Source of the DNA: an uncultured Chthoniobacter sp.
GTDB lineage: Bacteria > Verrucomicrobiota > Verrucomicrobiia > Chthoniobacterales > Chthoniobacteraceae
Reading direction: 5' to 3'
Assembly (NCBI GenBank): GCA_903874975.1
Contig: CAIQUL010000075.1
Span: 1-50,266, forward strand
Length of the DNA: 50,266 nucleotides
A program made the position numbers and the translations under genes. The notes beneath the pieces were generated by a model. That model saw only the letters and a list, made by a program, of their open reading frames with translations. It was not told the origin of the DNA and ran no database searches. Below, piece after piece: positions 25,553 to 34,900 of the stretch (the stretch's first letter is position 1; each line of letters begins with the position of its first letter).

Positions 25553-27469
25553 ATGAACACCAAACTCCCCAGTCAACCCGCGAAGCAACTCCCGGTGGCG
25601 AACAAATTGCGCAGTTGGACCCTCGGTGCCGCCGGTTGGACCTTGGGCGCAGCACTGCTGTGTGCTCAAGTGCCGGATGCCCCCGCTCCGGCTGCGCCGG
25701 CGGCCCGACCGGCGGGGGGAGGCGCGCCTGGTGGCGCTCCGAAAAGCGGCAGCCCGGCCGGCACCGACATACCGATCTTCGATCCGGGAAGCGAAAACGT
25801 AACGTGGCAGGGCAAGACGTGGAATGTGAACAACAACCGGCTGTTCCAGGCGCGGTTTGAGAAATATCTGAACGCACCCGAGGCCACGGGGGCGGAAGAT
25901 CAGGCGTATCAGAAAGCCATCGACACGATCCTCCGGTGCCTCGCGCCAGGAAATGCCACGACGCAGAACATCGACCTAGCTTTCCGCTGGCTGCCAGTGG
26001 GATCGCGCTACGACATCGATGCACGACTCTGCGATGCGCTGGCCGATGCGGTTTTCAGTGCGTGGAAATCGCAGCAAAACCAGGAGCGCATGGTGGCGGC
26101 GACTACGGCTCTGGAGCAGGAGCGGAAGGACATTTACTGGCGCGCCGAACACGCTGGAAAGAGCGACAATGCAAAATCTTTGCCGAGCGGAGGAGGTGGG
26201 GGAGATGGAAAAAAGGGGGCCAAGGCGCCAGCGGGACAGAAGAGTTTCGAGGATGCGATGACCCAAACGAGGCACACCAAGGACGTGGCGGACGTGGAGG
26301 CGCAGATCAAGGCGACGCACCTGAAGAAGGAGTTGTCGCAGATTCAGGCCAAAGTGGAGTTTCAGGCGCTGATTTTGCAGTTTTTCATGCAGCGGCGCTT
26401 CCAGCACGTGCTCATGGCTACCCGCTTCTACCGCGCCATTTTTTCCGACGGCGATACGAAGCTCAACGTGGGCAAGGATACGAAGGACCTCTTTGAAAAA
26501 AGCGCGGGGATGCCGCCGACGGTCGGCACCTTGGATTCGATGGCGAATGAGGCGATGCGCGATGTGCGCGAGGGGGTGAAAGCCTTTGAGTTTCTGGTGT
26601 CCAAGCAGGAACTCGAAAGCGCTTCCAAACGACTCGGCGAGGCGGTGCTCATCGGCGAGTACGTGCCGGAGATCCGCACGCTGCCGCGGGAGAAAAAGCG
26701 GCAGGTGCTGGAGTTTGTGCAGAAGACGAACCAGCTCATCTCGGCGATCGACGTGAAGGACTACACGCTCGCGGAAACGGTAGTGAAGCACCTTGAGAAA
26801 ATCGCCAAGGACTTCGATTCATCGAAACCGATGGCGGCGATTGAAACCTCGAAGCAAGTGGCGTCCATGCATTTGGCGAAGGCCCGCAATGCGGCGTTGA
26901 AGGGCGATGAGGTGACCCTCCAGGCGGAACTGACCAAGGCCACCGAACTTTGGCCGCGCAACCCGGAACTGGCCGAAATGGCGAAGAAAATTTCTGGAAT
27001 TGGTAATTTGCAGGCTCAGGCGGCGCTCGATTTCGATCAGCTCCTCGGGCAGAAAAACCATCGCCAAATTTTCGAGAAGCGCGTGACTTTCATCAGCATG
27101 CTGGCGCTCGATACCGTGCGGAGCAAACAACTCGAGGGGGTGCTCAAAAACATGCAGACCATCGAGACGGCGCTCGGGACGGCCAGCGCCATGGCGGTGC
27201 AGGCCAACTATGCGGGGGCTTGGGAAAGCGTGGAGAAGATCGCCGGCGAGTATCCGGACGACACAAAATTGAGTCAGACCCGCGCCGACCTGACCGTCAA
27301 GGCGTCGGACTTCGTTCGCACGCTCCAAGGTGCGCAGGAATTGGAAAAGAAAGACCAGGTGGGATCGGGCCTCGCCTGGTATCTGAAAGCCCAGAAACTT
27401 TACCCGCAGAGCGATTTCGCGAAGGATGGCGTCGATCGGCTGGTGAAGAAAATCCTGCCTCAAGAGTAA
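25553..27469 (+). CDS. Large exported helical protein, function unknown
   Basis: The 638-residue protein carries an N-terminal hydrophobic export segment (WTLGAAGWTLGAALLCAQ, about residues 23-40). A Pro/Ala/Gly-rich linker to about residue 75 follows, then a mainly helical body with TPR-like pairs toward the end (YAGAWESVEKIAGEYPDDTK and GSGLAWYLKAQKLYPQSDFA). A lysine/glycine-rich stretch at about residues 207-227 (GGGGGDGKKGAKAPAGQK) interrupts the body. No catalytic motif is seen. The layout resembles other exported TPR-type proteins in Verrucomicrobia that serve as envelope scaffolds. It probably forms a two-gene unit with the small membrane protein upstream. Confidence 0.72.
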   Translation: MNTKLPSQPAKQLPVANKLRSWTLGAAGWTLGAALLCAQVPDAPAPAAPAARPAGGGAPGGAPKSGSPAGTDIPIFDPGSENVTWQGKTWNVNNNRLFQARFEKYLNAPEATGAEDQAYQKAIDTILRCLAPGNATTQNIDLAFRWLPVGSRYDIDARLCDALADAVFSAWKSQQNQERMVAATTALEQERKDIYWRAEHAGKSDNAKSLPSGGGGGDGKKGAKAPAGQKSFEDAMTQTRHTKDVADVEAQIKATHLKKELSQIQAKVEFQALILQFFMQRRFQHVLMATRFYRAIFSDGDTKLNVGKDTKDLFEKSAGMPPTVGTLDSMANEAMRDVREGVKAFEFLVSKQELESASKRLGEAVLIGEYVPEIRTLPREKKRQVLEFVQKTNQLISAIDVKDYTLAETVVKHLEKIAKDFDSSKPMAAIETSKQVASMHLAKARNAALKGDEVTLQAELTKATELWPRNPELAEMAKKISGIGNLQAQAALDFDQLLGQKNHRQIFEKRVTFISMLALDTVRSKQLEGVLKNMQTIETALGTASAMAVQANYAGAWESVEKIAGEYPDDTKLSQTRADLTVKASDFVRTLQGAQELEKKDQVGSGLAWYLKAQKLYPQSDFAKDGVDRLVKKILPQE

Positions 27470-27550
27470 AGAGGCCGGCGTCGCCGGGGAGGACTGCGCG
27501 GGCCGCCGCGCGACGCCTGACCGGCTTGATCTTCTAGCTACGGCGAGAGG

Positions 27551-27682
27551 ATGAAAGTCGCAGAGTCGCAGAGACGCAAAGAGCGCAGAGGAATGGAAAA
27601 AAGTCCGCTGCTCCACAGGTGCCCCCAGCAAGTGCACATTTTCGCCAGCGCGATGACTCTGCGTCCTCTGCGTTAAAATCTC
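27551..27682. repeat. Dispersed 'aacgcagag' inverted repeat, copy B
   Basis: GTCGCAGAGACGCAAAGAGC at about 27565-27584 faces ACTCTGCGTCCTCTGCGTTA at 27656-27675, with about 70 bases between. It is related to copies at 6124-6230 and 41136-41257. It lies between two convergent genes and could end transcription in both directions, though no T-run follows. Confidence 0.7.
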
Positions 27683-27740
27683 ACACCCCGGGGCTATGGA
27701 TGGGCGGTATTTTCCAACAGCCTGCCGGCTGCCGCCGGGC

Positions 27741-28325
27741 TCACCAAGGAGCCAGCCCGTCCACCAGCGCGGGGCGTTCCACCCGATGCGCCTGCCAAGT
27801 CATGCAACCGACGAAAAGGAGGGTGAAGAAGAGATCGCCGAGCAGCGTATTCCGATAGAAGGACCAAGTCGGGGGAAATCCGGGGAGGCCGGTGGTCAGC
27901 GCTTGGATCCAGCCCGCGAAGCTCTTGGCGTAGGCGGGTTCATGGAGCCACGAGCCCGTATTGGTGATGACGTAAAACGCGAGTGAACCGACGACGCTGG
28001 TGGCCAGCAACGAACCGATCTGCGCCTTTCCGCGGAGCGCGACGCCCAGCCCCGCGATCAGGAGCAGGGCGAGATAGCGGGGGAGCATTTCCATGGTCAG
28101 CAGCGGCTGGTGATAGTGGAAAACATTGAGCACCACATCGCTCAGGAAAAGCATCGCCAGTGGCAGGGCGAGGGCCGCGCGCCGGGGGAGATAGACTGCG
28201 CCGCAGAGGGCGACGGCGGCGACTGGGGCGAAATTGTGGAGCCAGGAAAAATTGTCGCTTCCAACGCATCCGGACACGATGCGATAGGCGACGACGATGA
28301 TCAGGAGGGAGATGGCAGCGAACAT
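27741..28325 (-). CDS. DUF6580 family putative membrane transport protein
   Basis: The 194-residue protein is very hydrophobic, with about six membrane helices. Among them are ISLLIIVVAYRIV, LALPLAMLFLSDVVLNVF, LALLLIAGLGVAL and LLGDLFFTLLFVGCM. FAPVAAVALCGAVYLPRR and the NTGSWL element match the DUF6580 family, whose shape recalls the substrate-binding S components of ECF vitamin transporters. No ECF ATPases are in the window. It is divergent from the B12-riboswitch operon and starts about 100 bp from it, so a role in uptake of a cobalamin-related compound is an attractive but unproven inference. Confidence 0.75.
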   Translation of the reverse strand: MFAAISLLIIVVAYRIVSGCVGSDNFSWLHNFAPVAAVALCGAVYLPRRAALALPLAMLFLSDVVLNVFHYHQPLLTMEMLPRYLALLLIAGLGVALRGKAQIGSLLATSVVGSLAFYVITNTGSWLHEPAYAKSFAGWIQALTTGLPGFPPTWSFYRNTLLGDLFFTLLFVGCMTWQAHRVERPALVDGLAPW

Positions 28326-28424
28326 GAAAATACGGTGAAGAGGTTTCGCGCGACGGGCAATAGGGAAAAAGGGAGCCGCTCAGAAAATAAACTTGTCAGG
28401 ATTGTGGTCCGCGTAAAGTATCCG

Positions 28425-28620
28425 GGCAGTTCTTTGCGAGTTTTACGTCAGTGGATCGCAGGCAGGAATTCCGTGAAAATCGGAAACAGTTGCGCTGCTG
28501 TAACTGGATACGACTCCCCAATTTGCCAATCTCCCGTCCAACGGAGGTGAAGGCGGGGAGAAGGTTGGCGGGCGAAAGCCCGCCGAGAATCCAGAAGTCA
28601 GAACACTCCTTCGATCCGCT
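28425..28620 (+). promoter_or_regulatory. Cobalamin (B12) riboswitch
   Basis: The conserved core is clear on the plus strand. GGAATTCCGTGAAAATCGGA at 28465-28484 is the GTGAAAATC segment, TGCGCTGCTGTAACTGG at 28491-28507 is the (C)GC..CTGTAAC segment, and AGTCAGAACACT at 28597-28608 is the B12 box. GTGGATCG at 28451-28458 pairs with CGATCCGC at 28612-28619 to close the domain. A variable arm GGCGGGC-GAAA-GCCCGCC sits at 28567-28584. It should sense adenosyl- or another cobalamin and repress the downstream genes. The first gene downstream is the PEP-CTERM gene at 28765. Exact 5' and 3' limits are estimates. Confidence 0.9.
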
Positions 28621-28628
28621 CTCATTCG

Positions 28629-28650
28629 GACCACCGCTGGTGCGGTGGTC
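28629..28650 (+). promoter_or_regulatory. Hairpin directly after the riboswitch
   Basis: GACCACCG at 28629-28636 pairs with CGGTGGTC at 28643-28650 around a six-base loop. No T-run follows, so it is not a textbook terminator. A second weak hairpin (CTTCTT/AAGAAG, 28660-28678) follows. They may form part of the expression platform. Confidence 0.5.
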
Positions 28651-28728
28651 GCGTCAAAACTTCTTCGCAAAAAAGAAGCAATGAGGGATCAGTCCGCTCG
28701 CCGCGGCGCTCTCGCGCTGTGTCGTGTT

Positions 28729-28760
28729 CTGGTTTCTCACCAACCCAAATAAGAAACCAG
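28729..28760 (+). promoter_or_regulatory. Hairpin masking the translation start of the riboswitch operon
   Basis: CTGGTTTCT at 28729-28737 pairs perfectly with AGAAACCAG at 28752-28760. The 3' arm ends four bases before the ATG at 28765, where a ribosome must bind. This suggests control at translation start, possibly linked to the riboswitch upstream. Confidence 0.55.
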
Positions 28761-28764
28761 TAAC

Positions 28765-29769
28765 ATGAAAAAACTACTCATCACCTCCGCGGCGTTTTTC
28801 GCCGCATCCACGGCGCTTTTCGCGCAATCCCTCACCGTTTCCGCTCCCGGCTACTCGGGCGCGAAACTCTTCGATGCCTCGCCCGGCTTCACGATTGGCG
28901 GGCTGGCGGCGTCTCCCGCCGGCGACCTGTTTTACATCGAAAGCGACAGCGCTTTCACCGCTCCCAGCCAACTCTACCGGCGTATGGCCGGCGGCGGCTA
29001 CGCCACGGCGACCCCGCTCTTTAGTTTCGGCGCGTCCATCTTCGGTTCTTTTGTGCGGTGGGAAAGCGGGACCGTCTTCTTCGGCGAGAACAGCACCGGA
29101 GTGATCCGCGCGCTGAATCCGAACCAGACCATCGACCTGCTCGGGACGGTTGCGGGCAACTACGATGCGGCGTTTTCGGGTGGGGTGCTCCATCTCAGCC
29201 ACAACGCGGGTGGTTTCACCCCGCTCAACAAAGTCTCGCGCTTCAATTTCCTGCCGGATGGCGGCGGCGGGCTGATGCTCGATGCGGCGGACCTGATCGT
29301 GGACACGCCCAGCGACTATTCTGGGCCGCTCGTGTTCGATGCGGGCGGCAATCTTTTTTACGGCGGGTCGGGTGATTATGGGCAGCCGCACCTGCACCGG
29401 TTTAGCGCCGCCGAGGTGGCTGCGGCGGCGGGTGCGGGCCCCGCGCAGACGCTCGATCTGGCGCACCAGTACCTCGCGAATGGCGCAAACGCCTACCTCG
29501 CCTACGACGGCGCAGGAAAGATCTGGCACTCGAACTTTGGCACGCTCAGCCGCATCGACACGACGGTGCCGGGCAGCGTCGCGATCGGCAGCAGCCCGGA
29601 CTTCGGCATTGGCCACCTCGATGTCGCCGATGGAACGCTCTTCGTGGCGGTGACGAATTCCGCCTATACCCAGTCGTCCGTCTATGCCGTGGTGCCGGAA
29701 CCTGGCACCGCAGGCTTGCTGGCGCTTGGATTCGCGGCATTGACTGGCCGCTTGCGCCGGGAAGATTAG
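28765..29769 (+). CDS. PEP-CTERM surface protein, beta-propeller-like
   Basis: The 334-residue protein starts MKKLLITSAAFFAASTALFA, a signal peptide. It ends with VVPEPGTAGLLALGFAALTG and RLRRED, a PEP-CTERM tail (motif, helix, basic end) that exosortase would process for delivery to the cell surface. The body repeats short beta-strand units such as LAASPAGDLFYIESD, LVFDAGGNLFYGGSGD, YLAYDGAGKIWHSNFG and HLDVADGTLFVAVTN. These suggest a beta-propeller of the NHL/YncE kind. It is first in a three-gene operon beneath a cobalamin riboswitch. Bacteroides BtuG, a surface beta-propeller that binds B12, is a functional analogy but not demonstrated homology. No exosortase gene is in the window. Confidence 0.85.
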   Translation: MKKLLITSAAFFAASTALFAQSLTVSAPGYSGAKLFDASPGFTIGGLAASPAGDLFYIESDSAFTAPSQLYRRMAGGGYATATPLFSFGASIFGSFVRWESGTVFFGENSTGVIRALNPNQTIDLLGTVAGNYDAAFSGGVLHLSHNAGGFTPLNKVSRFNFLPDGGGGLMLDAADLIVDTPSDYSGPLVFDAGGNLFYGGSGDYGQPHLHRFSAAEVAAAAGAGPAQTLDLAHQYLANGANAYLAYDGAGKIWHSNFGTLSRIDTTVPGSVAIGSSPDFGIGHLDVADGTLFVAVTNSAYTQSSVYAVVPEPGTAGLLALGFAALTGRLRRED

Positions 29770-29773
29770 CGCC

Positions 29774-31054
29774 ATGCGCCCCTCACGGTTCCGTCGCCCG
29801 CTTTGCGCCTGCTTGCAGGCTGCGGTGCTGTGTCTGGACGGCGCGCTGCTCGCCGGCCCGTACTCTGCCGGGCTGAACGACCCCGGGAGCGCGACCGACG
29901 CGCCGATCCCGGGATTCGTCGGCCCGGACGGGCAGGGGATGGCACGGATCGACGATGGCTTCGGCATCATCAATGACCGCAACTATGTGAACCCGCTTTT
30001 CTTTGACTGGGCGAACGCGGTGACCAGCTATGCGCCGGCCCCCGGAGTTGCGGGGGCATGGGCAAATTCGAGTTTCACCCTCGGAGCGGTATCCGGGGAT
30101 CACTTCGATGTCGCGTCGCTGGGCGACTTGGCGAGCGGTGGCACTCCGGGCCAGCTCACGCTGCATTTTGCGAATCCCATCCGCGATCTCAGTGGGGCCG
30201 ATTTCACGGTCTTTGAAAACGCGTTCTTTCAAGGAACGGGTGCGGCATCGCTGTTTGCGGAGTTCGCCTACGTGGAGGTCTCGGCGGATGGCGTGAACTT
30301 CGCGCGCTTCCCCGCGCGCTCGCTCACTGCCGCCGCCGTCGGGCAGTATGGCTCCATCGACCCGACGGATGTCTTCAACCTCGCGGGCAAGCACGTGAAC
30401 GCCTTTGGCGCTTCGTGGGGCACGCCGTTCGATCTGGCGGACGTGGGCCTGGCCAGCGTGAGCTACGTGCGGTTCGTGGACATCCCCGGCAACGGCACGT
30501 CTCTCGACAGCTTGAACCAGCCGATCTACGACGCTTGGGTGACCATCGGTTCGGGCGGCGCGGACATCGAGGCCGTCGGCGCGATCTCGAGGTTGATGAC
30601 CTTCCCGGCCTGGCCGGGCCTCGGTGCGCTGGCCGTCGCGGACCGGGGTCCCGGGGCCGACCCGGATGGCGATGGCGTGAGCAATCTACTCGAGTACGCC
30701 TTTGCCCGCCTGCCGCACCTGCCCGACGCCGCAGCCAGTCCCGTGCAGGTGGAAAGCCACGCCGACCGGCTGGAGATCATCTTTTCCCGGGACGAGCGGG
30801 CGACCGATCTGACCTACGACGTGCAGGTGCGCGACGCGCTCGGGAGCGGTCAGTGGACGACGATCGCCCGCAGCGTGGCCGGCCAACCGGTCGCCCCGGT
30901 GGCGAGTTTCACGCCCACGATCACCGAGACCAGCGCCAGTGCGATCACGAGCGTGCGGGTCAGTCGCAAAGTGCGGGTCGCCGACGTGCAGGCGATGGCC
31001 GGCCACGGCTCGCGCTTTTTGCGCGTGCTCGTCACGCAGACGACGGTGCCATGA
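29774..31054 (+). CDS. Secreted surface protein of the B12-riboswitch operon
   Basis: The 426-residue protein starts four bases after the previous stop. It begins with an export segment (ACLQAAVLCLDGALLAG, about residues 12-28). The main domain, about residues 29-275, contains PIPGFVGPDGQG, LSGADFTVFENAFF, FAEFAYVEVSADGVNFARFP, SIDPTDVFNLAGKHVNAF and NQPIYDAWVTIGSGGADIEA. I recognise this pattern from unnamed cell-surface proteins but know no function. At about 295-310 a calcium-type motif GADPDGDGVSNLLEYAF leads into a C-terminal beta domain. No PEP-CTERM tail is present. The gene overlaps the next by four bases (ATGA). Co-regulation by cobalamin suggests a role in binding B12 or a precursor outside the cell. 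Confidence 0.78.
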   Translation: MRPSRFRRPLCACLQAAVLCLDGALLAGPYSAGLNDPGSATDAPIPGFVGPDGQGMARIDDGFGIINDRNYVNPLFFDWANAVTSYAPAPGVAGAWANSSFTLGAVSGDHFDVASLGDLASGGTPGQLTLHFANPIRDLSGADFTVFENAFFQGTGAASLFAEFAYVEVSADGVNFARFPARSLTAAAVGQYGSIDPTDVFNLAGKHVNAFGASWGTPFDLADVGLASVSYVRFVDIPGNGTSLDSLNQPIYDAWVTIGSGGADIEAVGAISRLMTFPAWPGLGALAVADRGPGADPDGDGVSNLLEYAFARLPHLPDAAASPVQVESHADRLEIIFSRDERATDLTYDVQVRDALGSGQWTTIARSVAGQPVAPVASFTPTITETSASAITSVRVSRKVRVADVQAMAGHGSRFLRVLVTQTTVP

Positions 31055-31839
31055 ACCCTCGCAGGCGGCGCGGTTTCACGCTCATCGAGCTGCTGGTCGT
31101 GGTCGCCATCATCGCGGTCCTCGCCGCGCTGCTGCTCCCCGCTTTCCACAATGCGAAGATCAGCTCCATGGCCGTCAAGAGCAGCCAGAACCTGCGCTCG
31201 CTCGTCGCGGCCAACCTCTCCTTCGCGGCCGACCAGGGATTTTATGCACCGGCCGACGATAAAAAGAACCACCGGCGCTGGCACGGGGCGCGGACCTCGG
31301 CGGGCGGACGCTTCGATCCCACGAAAGGCTTCCTCGCGCCGTATCTCGGGAAATCCGGCGAAGTGACGAAGTGCCCGCTGTTTACGCAGATGATCGCGGG
31401 CAAGAGCAGCTTTGAAGACGGGACCGGCGGCTACGGCTATAACGCCGCCTACATCGGCGGCATGCCGAGCGGGGCGTGGAATTCCGACGGCACCCGCGTC
31501 TCGGCCCAACCGCCGGGCATTGCCCGCCCTTCGCAGACGGTGATGTTTGGCACCACCGCCTATGCGGTCGGCAAGGGCGTGCAGGAGTATCCGTTTCTCG
31601 AACCGCCCTTTTGGGATTTTTGCACTGGTCCCAGCGGATCGCGCCCTTCGCCGAGTTTGCACTTTCGCTTTGGTGGCAAAGCGCTTGTCGGGTGGTGCGA
31701 CGGCCACACCAGCCTGGAGCAAAAGGGCACCCGCGCCGAGGGCGACAATCCCCACGGAGGGGATGCCGAGGCGCAAAATCTCGGATGGTTTGGTCCGGAC
31801 GAAAACAACGGCTACTGGAACCCGGAACGCGAACCCTGA
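31051..31839 (+). CDS. Prepilin-type (type II secretion pseudopilin-like) protein
   Basis: The 262-residue protein begins MNPRRRRGFTLIELLVVVAI, the N-methylation prepilin signal with cleavage after the glycine and the conserved +5 glutamate. The hydrophobic helix then runs to about residue 30. The rest is a verrucomicrobial prepilin-like globular domain ending in FGGKALVGWCDGHTSLEQ, close to the xxDGH tail seen in many PVC pseudopilins. A prepilin peptidase (PilD) elsewhere should process it. The ATG at 31051 overlaps the stop of the preceding gene, so the three genes are translated as a unit. It may help export or display the two surface proteins. Confidence 0.88.
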   Translation: MNPRRRRGFTLIELLVVVAIIAVLAALLLPAFHNAKISSMAVKSSQNLRSLVAANLSFAADQGFYAPADDKKNHRRWHGARTSAGGRFDPTKGFLAPYLGKSGEVTKCPLFTQMIAGKSSFEDGTGGYGYNAAYIGGMPSGAWNSDGTRVSAQPPGIARPSQTVMFGTTAYAVGKGVQEYPFLEPPFWDFCTGPSGSRPSPSLHFRFGGKALVGWCDGHTSLEQKGTRAEGDNPHGGDAEAQNLGWFGPDENNGYWNPEREP

Positions 31840-31945
31840 GCGACCGTTCTACCGGCGTGGAATCGGCTTGTGACCGAGGGGGATTCGGCTTAGGACAGAA
31901 AACTGCTTTGGAGAGTTTCTCCGCAGCACCACACGAAAGAGAAAT

Positions 31946-34900
31946 ATGGCCACACAAGCTGAAATCATCGTCCGAGATGGCGCGCGCGCACTCGGGCGAT
32001 ACGTCCTCGATCCGGGGGAGTATGTCATCGGCAGGGATTTGTCCTGCGATGTCCTGCTCGACTGCCACGGAATCTCGCGCCAGCACGCGAAACTCACCGT
32101 CACCCAAGACCACCTCACGGTCAGCGATCTCGGAAGCACGAATGGAACTTTTTACGGCGAAAGCCCGGTGCAGGGCTCGACGGCCGTCCGCTCGGGGGAC
32201 TCGATCCGCATGGGCACGGCAGGCACGGCGATCATTCGCCTGATTCAAAGTGCGAAGGGCACGAAAGGGAAGGGGAGCGGCAGTGGCAACGGGAACGGGA
32301 ATGGTCATCACACGGACGCACATCCGGCTTCCGCAGAGGAGTTGAAAAAGGCGCTCTCGGAGCGGGATGCCACGCGGAAAAAACATGACGAGCTGGCGGC
32401 ACAATTTGTGGCGGCTTCGCAGCAGCTCGCGTCGCTGAAGGCGGATCTGAACCGGAGCGCCGAGGCGTCCATGCAGGCGGCAAAGGATCTCGACGTGCGG
32501 ACGAAGGAATTGCTGGCGCTGAAATCGGCGCACAGCTCCGCGGCGGAGCAGAAAGCGCAGGCGCAGGCGCAGGTCGGCCAGCTCCAGGCGGAATTGCAAA
32601 AGCAGGCGGCAGCGCAGAAGTCCGGGCAGGACAAGAACGCGAGTGCGCAACTCGAACAGCTCTGCGCGGATTACGAAAAGCGCATCAAGGTGCTCGAAGA
32701 GGAGCGCACGGCGGCGCTCAAGGAGCGCGATGAATTGCAGGCGCGCTGGCAGCAGCGGGAAAAGGAGCAGCAGGAGCGGTCGGCGAAGATCGAGCAGGCG
32801 CAGAAGGCGCTCGCCGGCGAGAAGGACAAGGCGGTCGCGGAACTCGCGGCGGTGCGGGAGGCGCAGCAGAAGGAGATCAAAGCGGTTCGCGCGGAGGAGT
32901 CCGCCGCGGTGCAGGCGCGGGATCACGCGCTGGCCCAACTCGGCGAAGTGAAGAAGCAACAGCCGGCTGCGGACAAGATCGCGCAGATCGAAGAGGCGCA
33001 TCGTCAGCAGCTCGAAGCCGCCCAAGCCCAGCGCCAGACGGCGCTGCAGGAGCGCGACGAAGCGATCGGACGCGCGCAGGAATTTGCGGAGAAACAGAAA
33101 GCGGAGATGGGCGCTTTGACGAAAAAGCAGAACGAGGCCGTGCAGGAGAGCGCGCGGCAGATCGATGCGCTGACCAAGGCGCTCGAAGCGCAGAAGCGCG
33201 AAACCGCCGCCGTCGCGAAGCAGCGCGACGCGCTCGCCAAAGAGCAGGAGGCGCAGACCCGCAATCTCCAGGGCGAGAAGGCGAACGTGCGGAATCAGGC
33301 GCAAGCGCTCGCCGTGCAGCAGAGTCTCGCGACCGCGCGCGACCAGGCGCTCGCGCACCTCGAGGAACTCCGCGCGACCCATGAGCAGCGTCTCTCCGGC
33401 TTGCAAAACGAGCACGCCATCACGCTCCGCGAACGCGACGAAGCGCTGCACGGTCTGAACGCCCTCAATCTCGAGCAGAAGCAGCAGCTCGAAGCCGCCC
33501 TCCGCGAGCGCGACCAGGCCGCGGCCGATCGCGAGGCCGCGGGCGCGAAAGCCACGCCGATCGTGGCCGCGCAGCGCGAGCAGATCGCCTCGCTCGCCGG
33601 CGAGCGGGATGTCCTCGCCCGCGAGAAAGCGCAACTCGCGCAGCAGCTCGCCGGGGCGCAAAAAAGCGCCGAAGCCAGCAACGCCCGGCTGCACGAAGAC
33701 CGCACGAGGTTTGCCGCCGAGAAGCAGGCCGAACTCGCCGAGCTGCAAAACCTCCTCGAATCGCAGAAGGGCCAGCTCGCCTCCCTCGCGGAGCAGCGGG
33801 CCGTGATCGCGCAGGAGCACGGCGACGTTGTGGCCCGCGTGCAGGCGCTGCTCGCCGAGCATGAGAAAGAGCGCGCTGCCTTCGCCGAGCAGCGCGACCG
33901 GCTCATCTCCGAGCGTGACCAGGCCGCCGCGAAATTTGCCGAGCAGACCGAGGCGCACCGCCAGCACAGTGCGGCGAAGGACGACGAGCGGCAGAACCTC
34001 CTCGCCGCGCGCGACCAGGCGCTGGCCCATCTCGACGAACTGCGCGCCGCGCACGAGCAGCGGCTCGCCGCTTTGCACAGCGAGCACGCCATCACGCTCC
34101 GCGAACGCGATGAAGCGCTGCACGGTCTGAGCGCCCTCAACCTCGAACAGAAGCAGCAGCTCGAAGCCGCCCTCCGCGAGCGGGACCAGGCGACCACCGA
34201 CCGGGAGGCCGCCGTTGCGAGAGTCACACCCGTCGTGGCCGCGCAGCGCGAGCAGATCGCCTCGCTCGCCGCCGAGCGGGATGTCCTCGCTCGCGAGAAA
34301 GCGCAGCTCATCCAGCAGGCGGCCAGCGCCGAGAAAGCCGTCGAAAAGCGCGCCGCCCGGCTGGAGGAGGAGCGCGAAATATTCGCCGCCGAGAAACTCG
34401 CCGAGCTGACCGAACTCCAGAACCTGATCGAATCGCAGCAAGGCCAACTCGCCTCGCTCGCGCAGCAGCGCGCCGCGGTCGCGCAGGAGCACACCGACGC
34501 CGTCGGCCGCATCCAGGCGCTGGCCGCGGCGCAGGACAAGGAACGCCTCGCTTTCGCCGAGGAACGCGACCGCGCGACCGCGCACTTTGCCCAGCTCAGC
34601 GACGAGCAGAAGCGGCAGTTCACCGCGCTCTCGGAACAGCGCGACCGGCTCCTCGCCGAGCGCGATCACGGGATCGGGCAATTCGCGGAACTCACCGATG
34701 CCCACCGCCAGCACGCCAGCGCGAAGGACGCCGAGCGCCTGAATCTCGTCACCGCCCGCGATCTCAGCCTGGCCCATCTCGATGAAGTCCGCGCGGCGCA
34801 CGAAACGTATCTCACCGGTTTGAACGAGGCGCACGCCGTGGCCGTGCGCGAACGCGACCAGGCACTCCAGGCCGCGCAGGGGCTGACTTACGAGCAGAAG

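Noticed and set aside
28629-28650. Hairpin after the riboswitch as a standard intrinsic terminator
   Set aside because: No T-run follows the stem.
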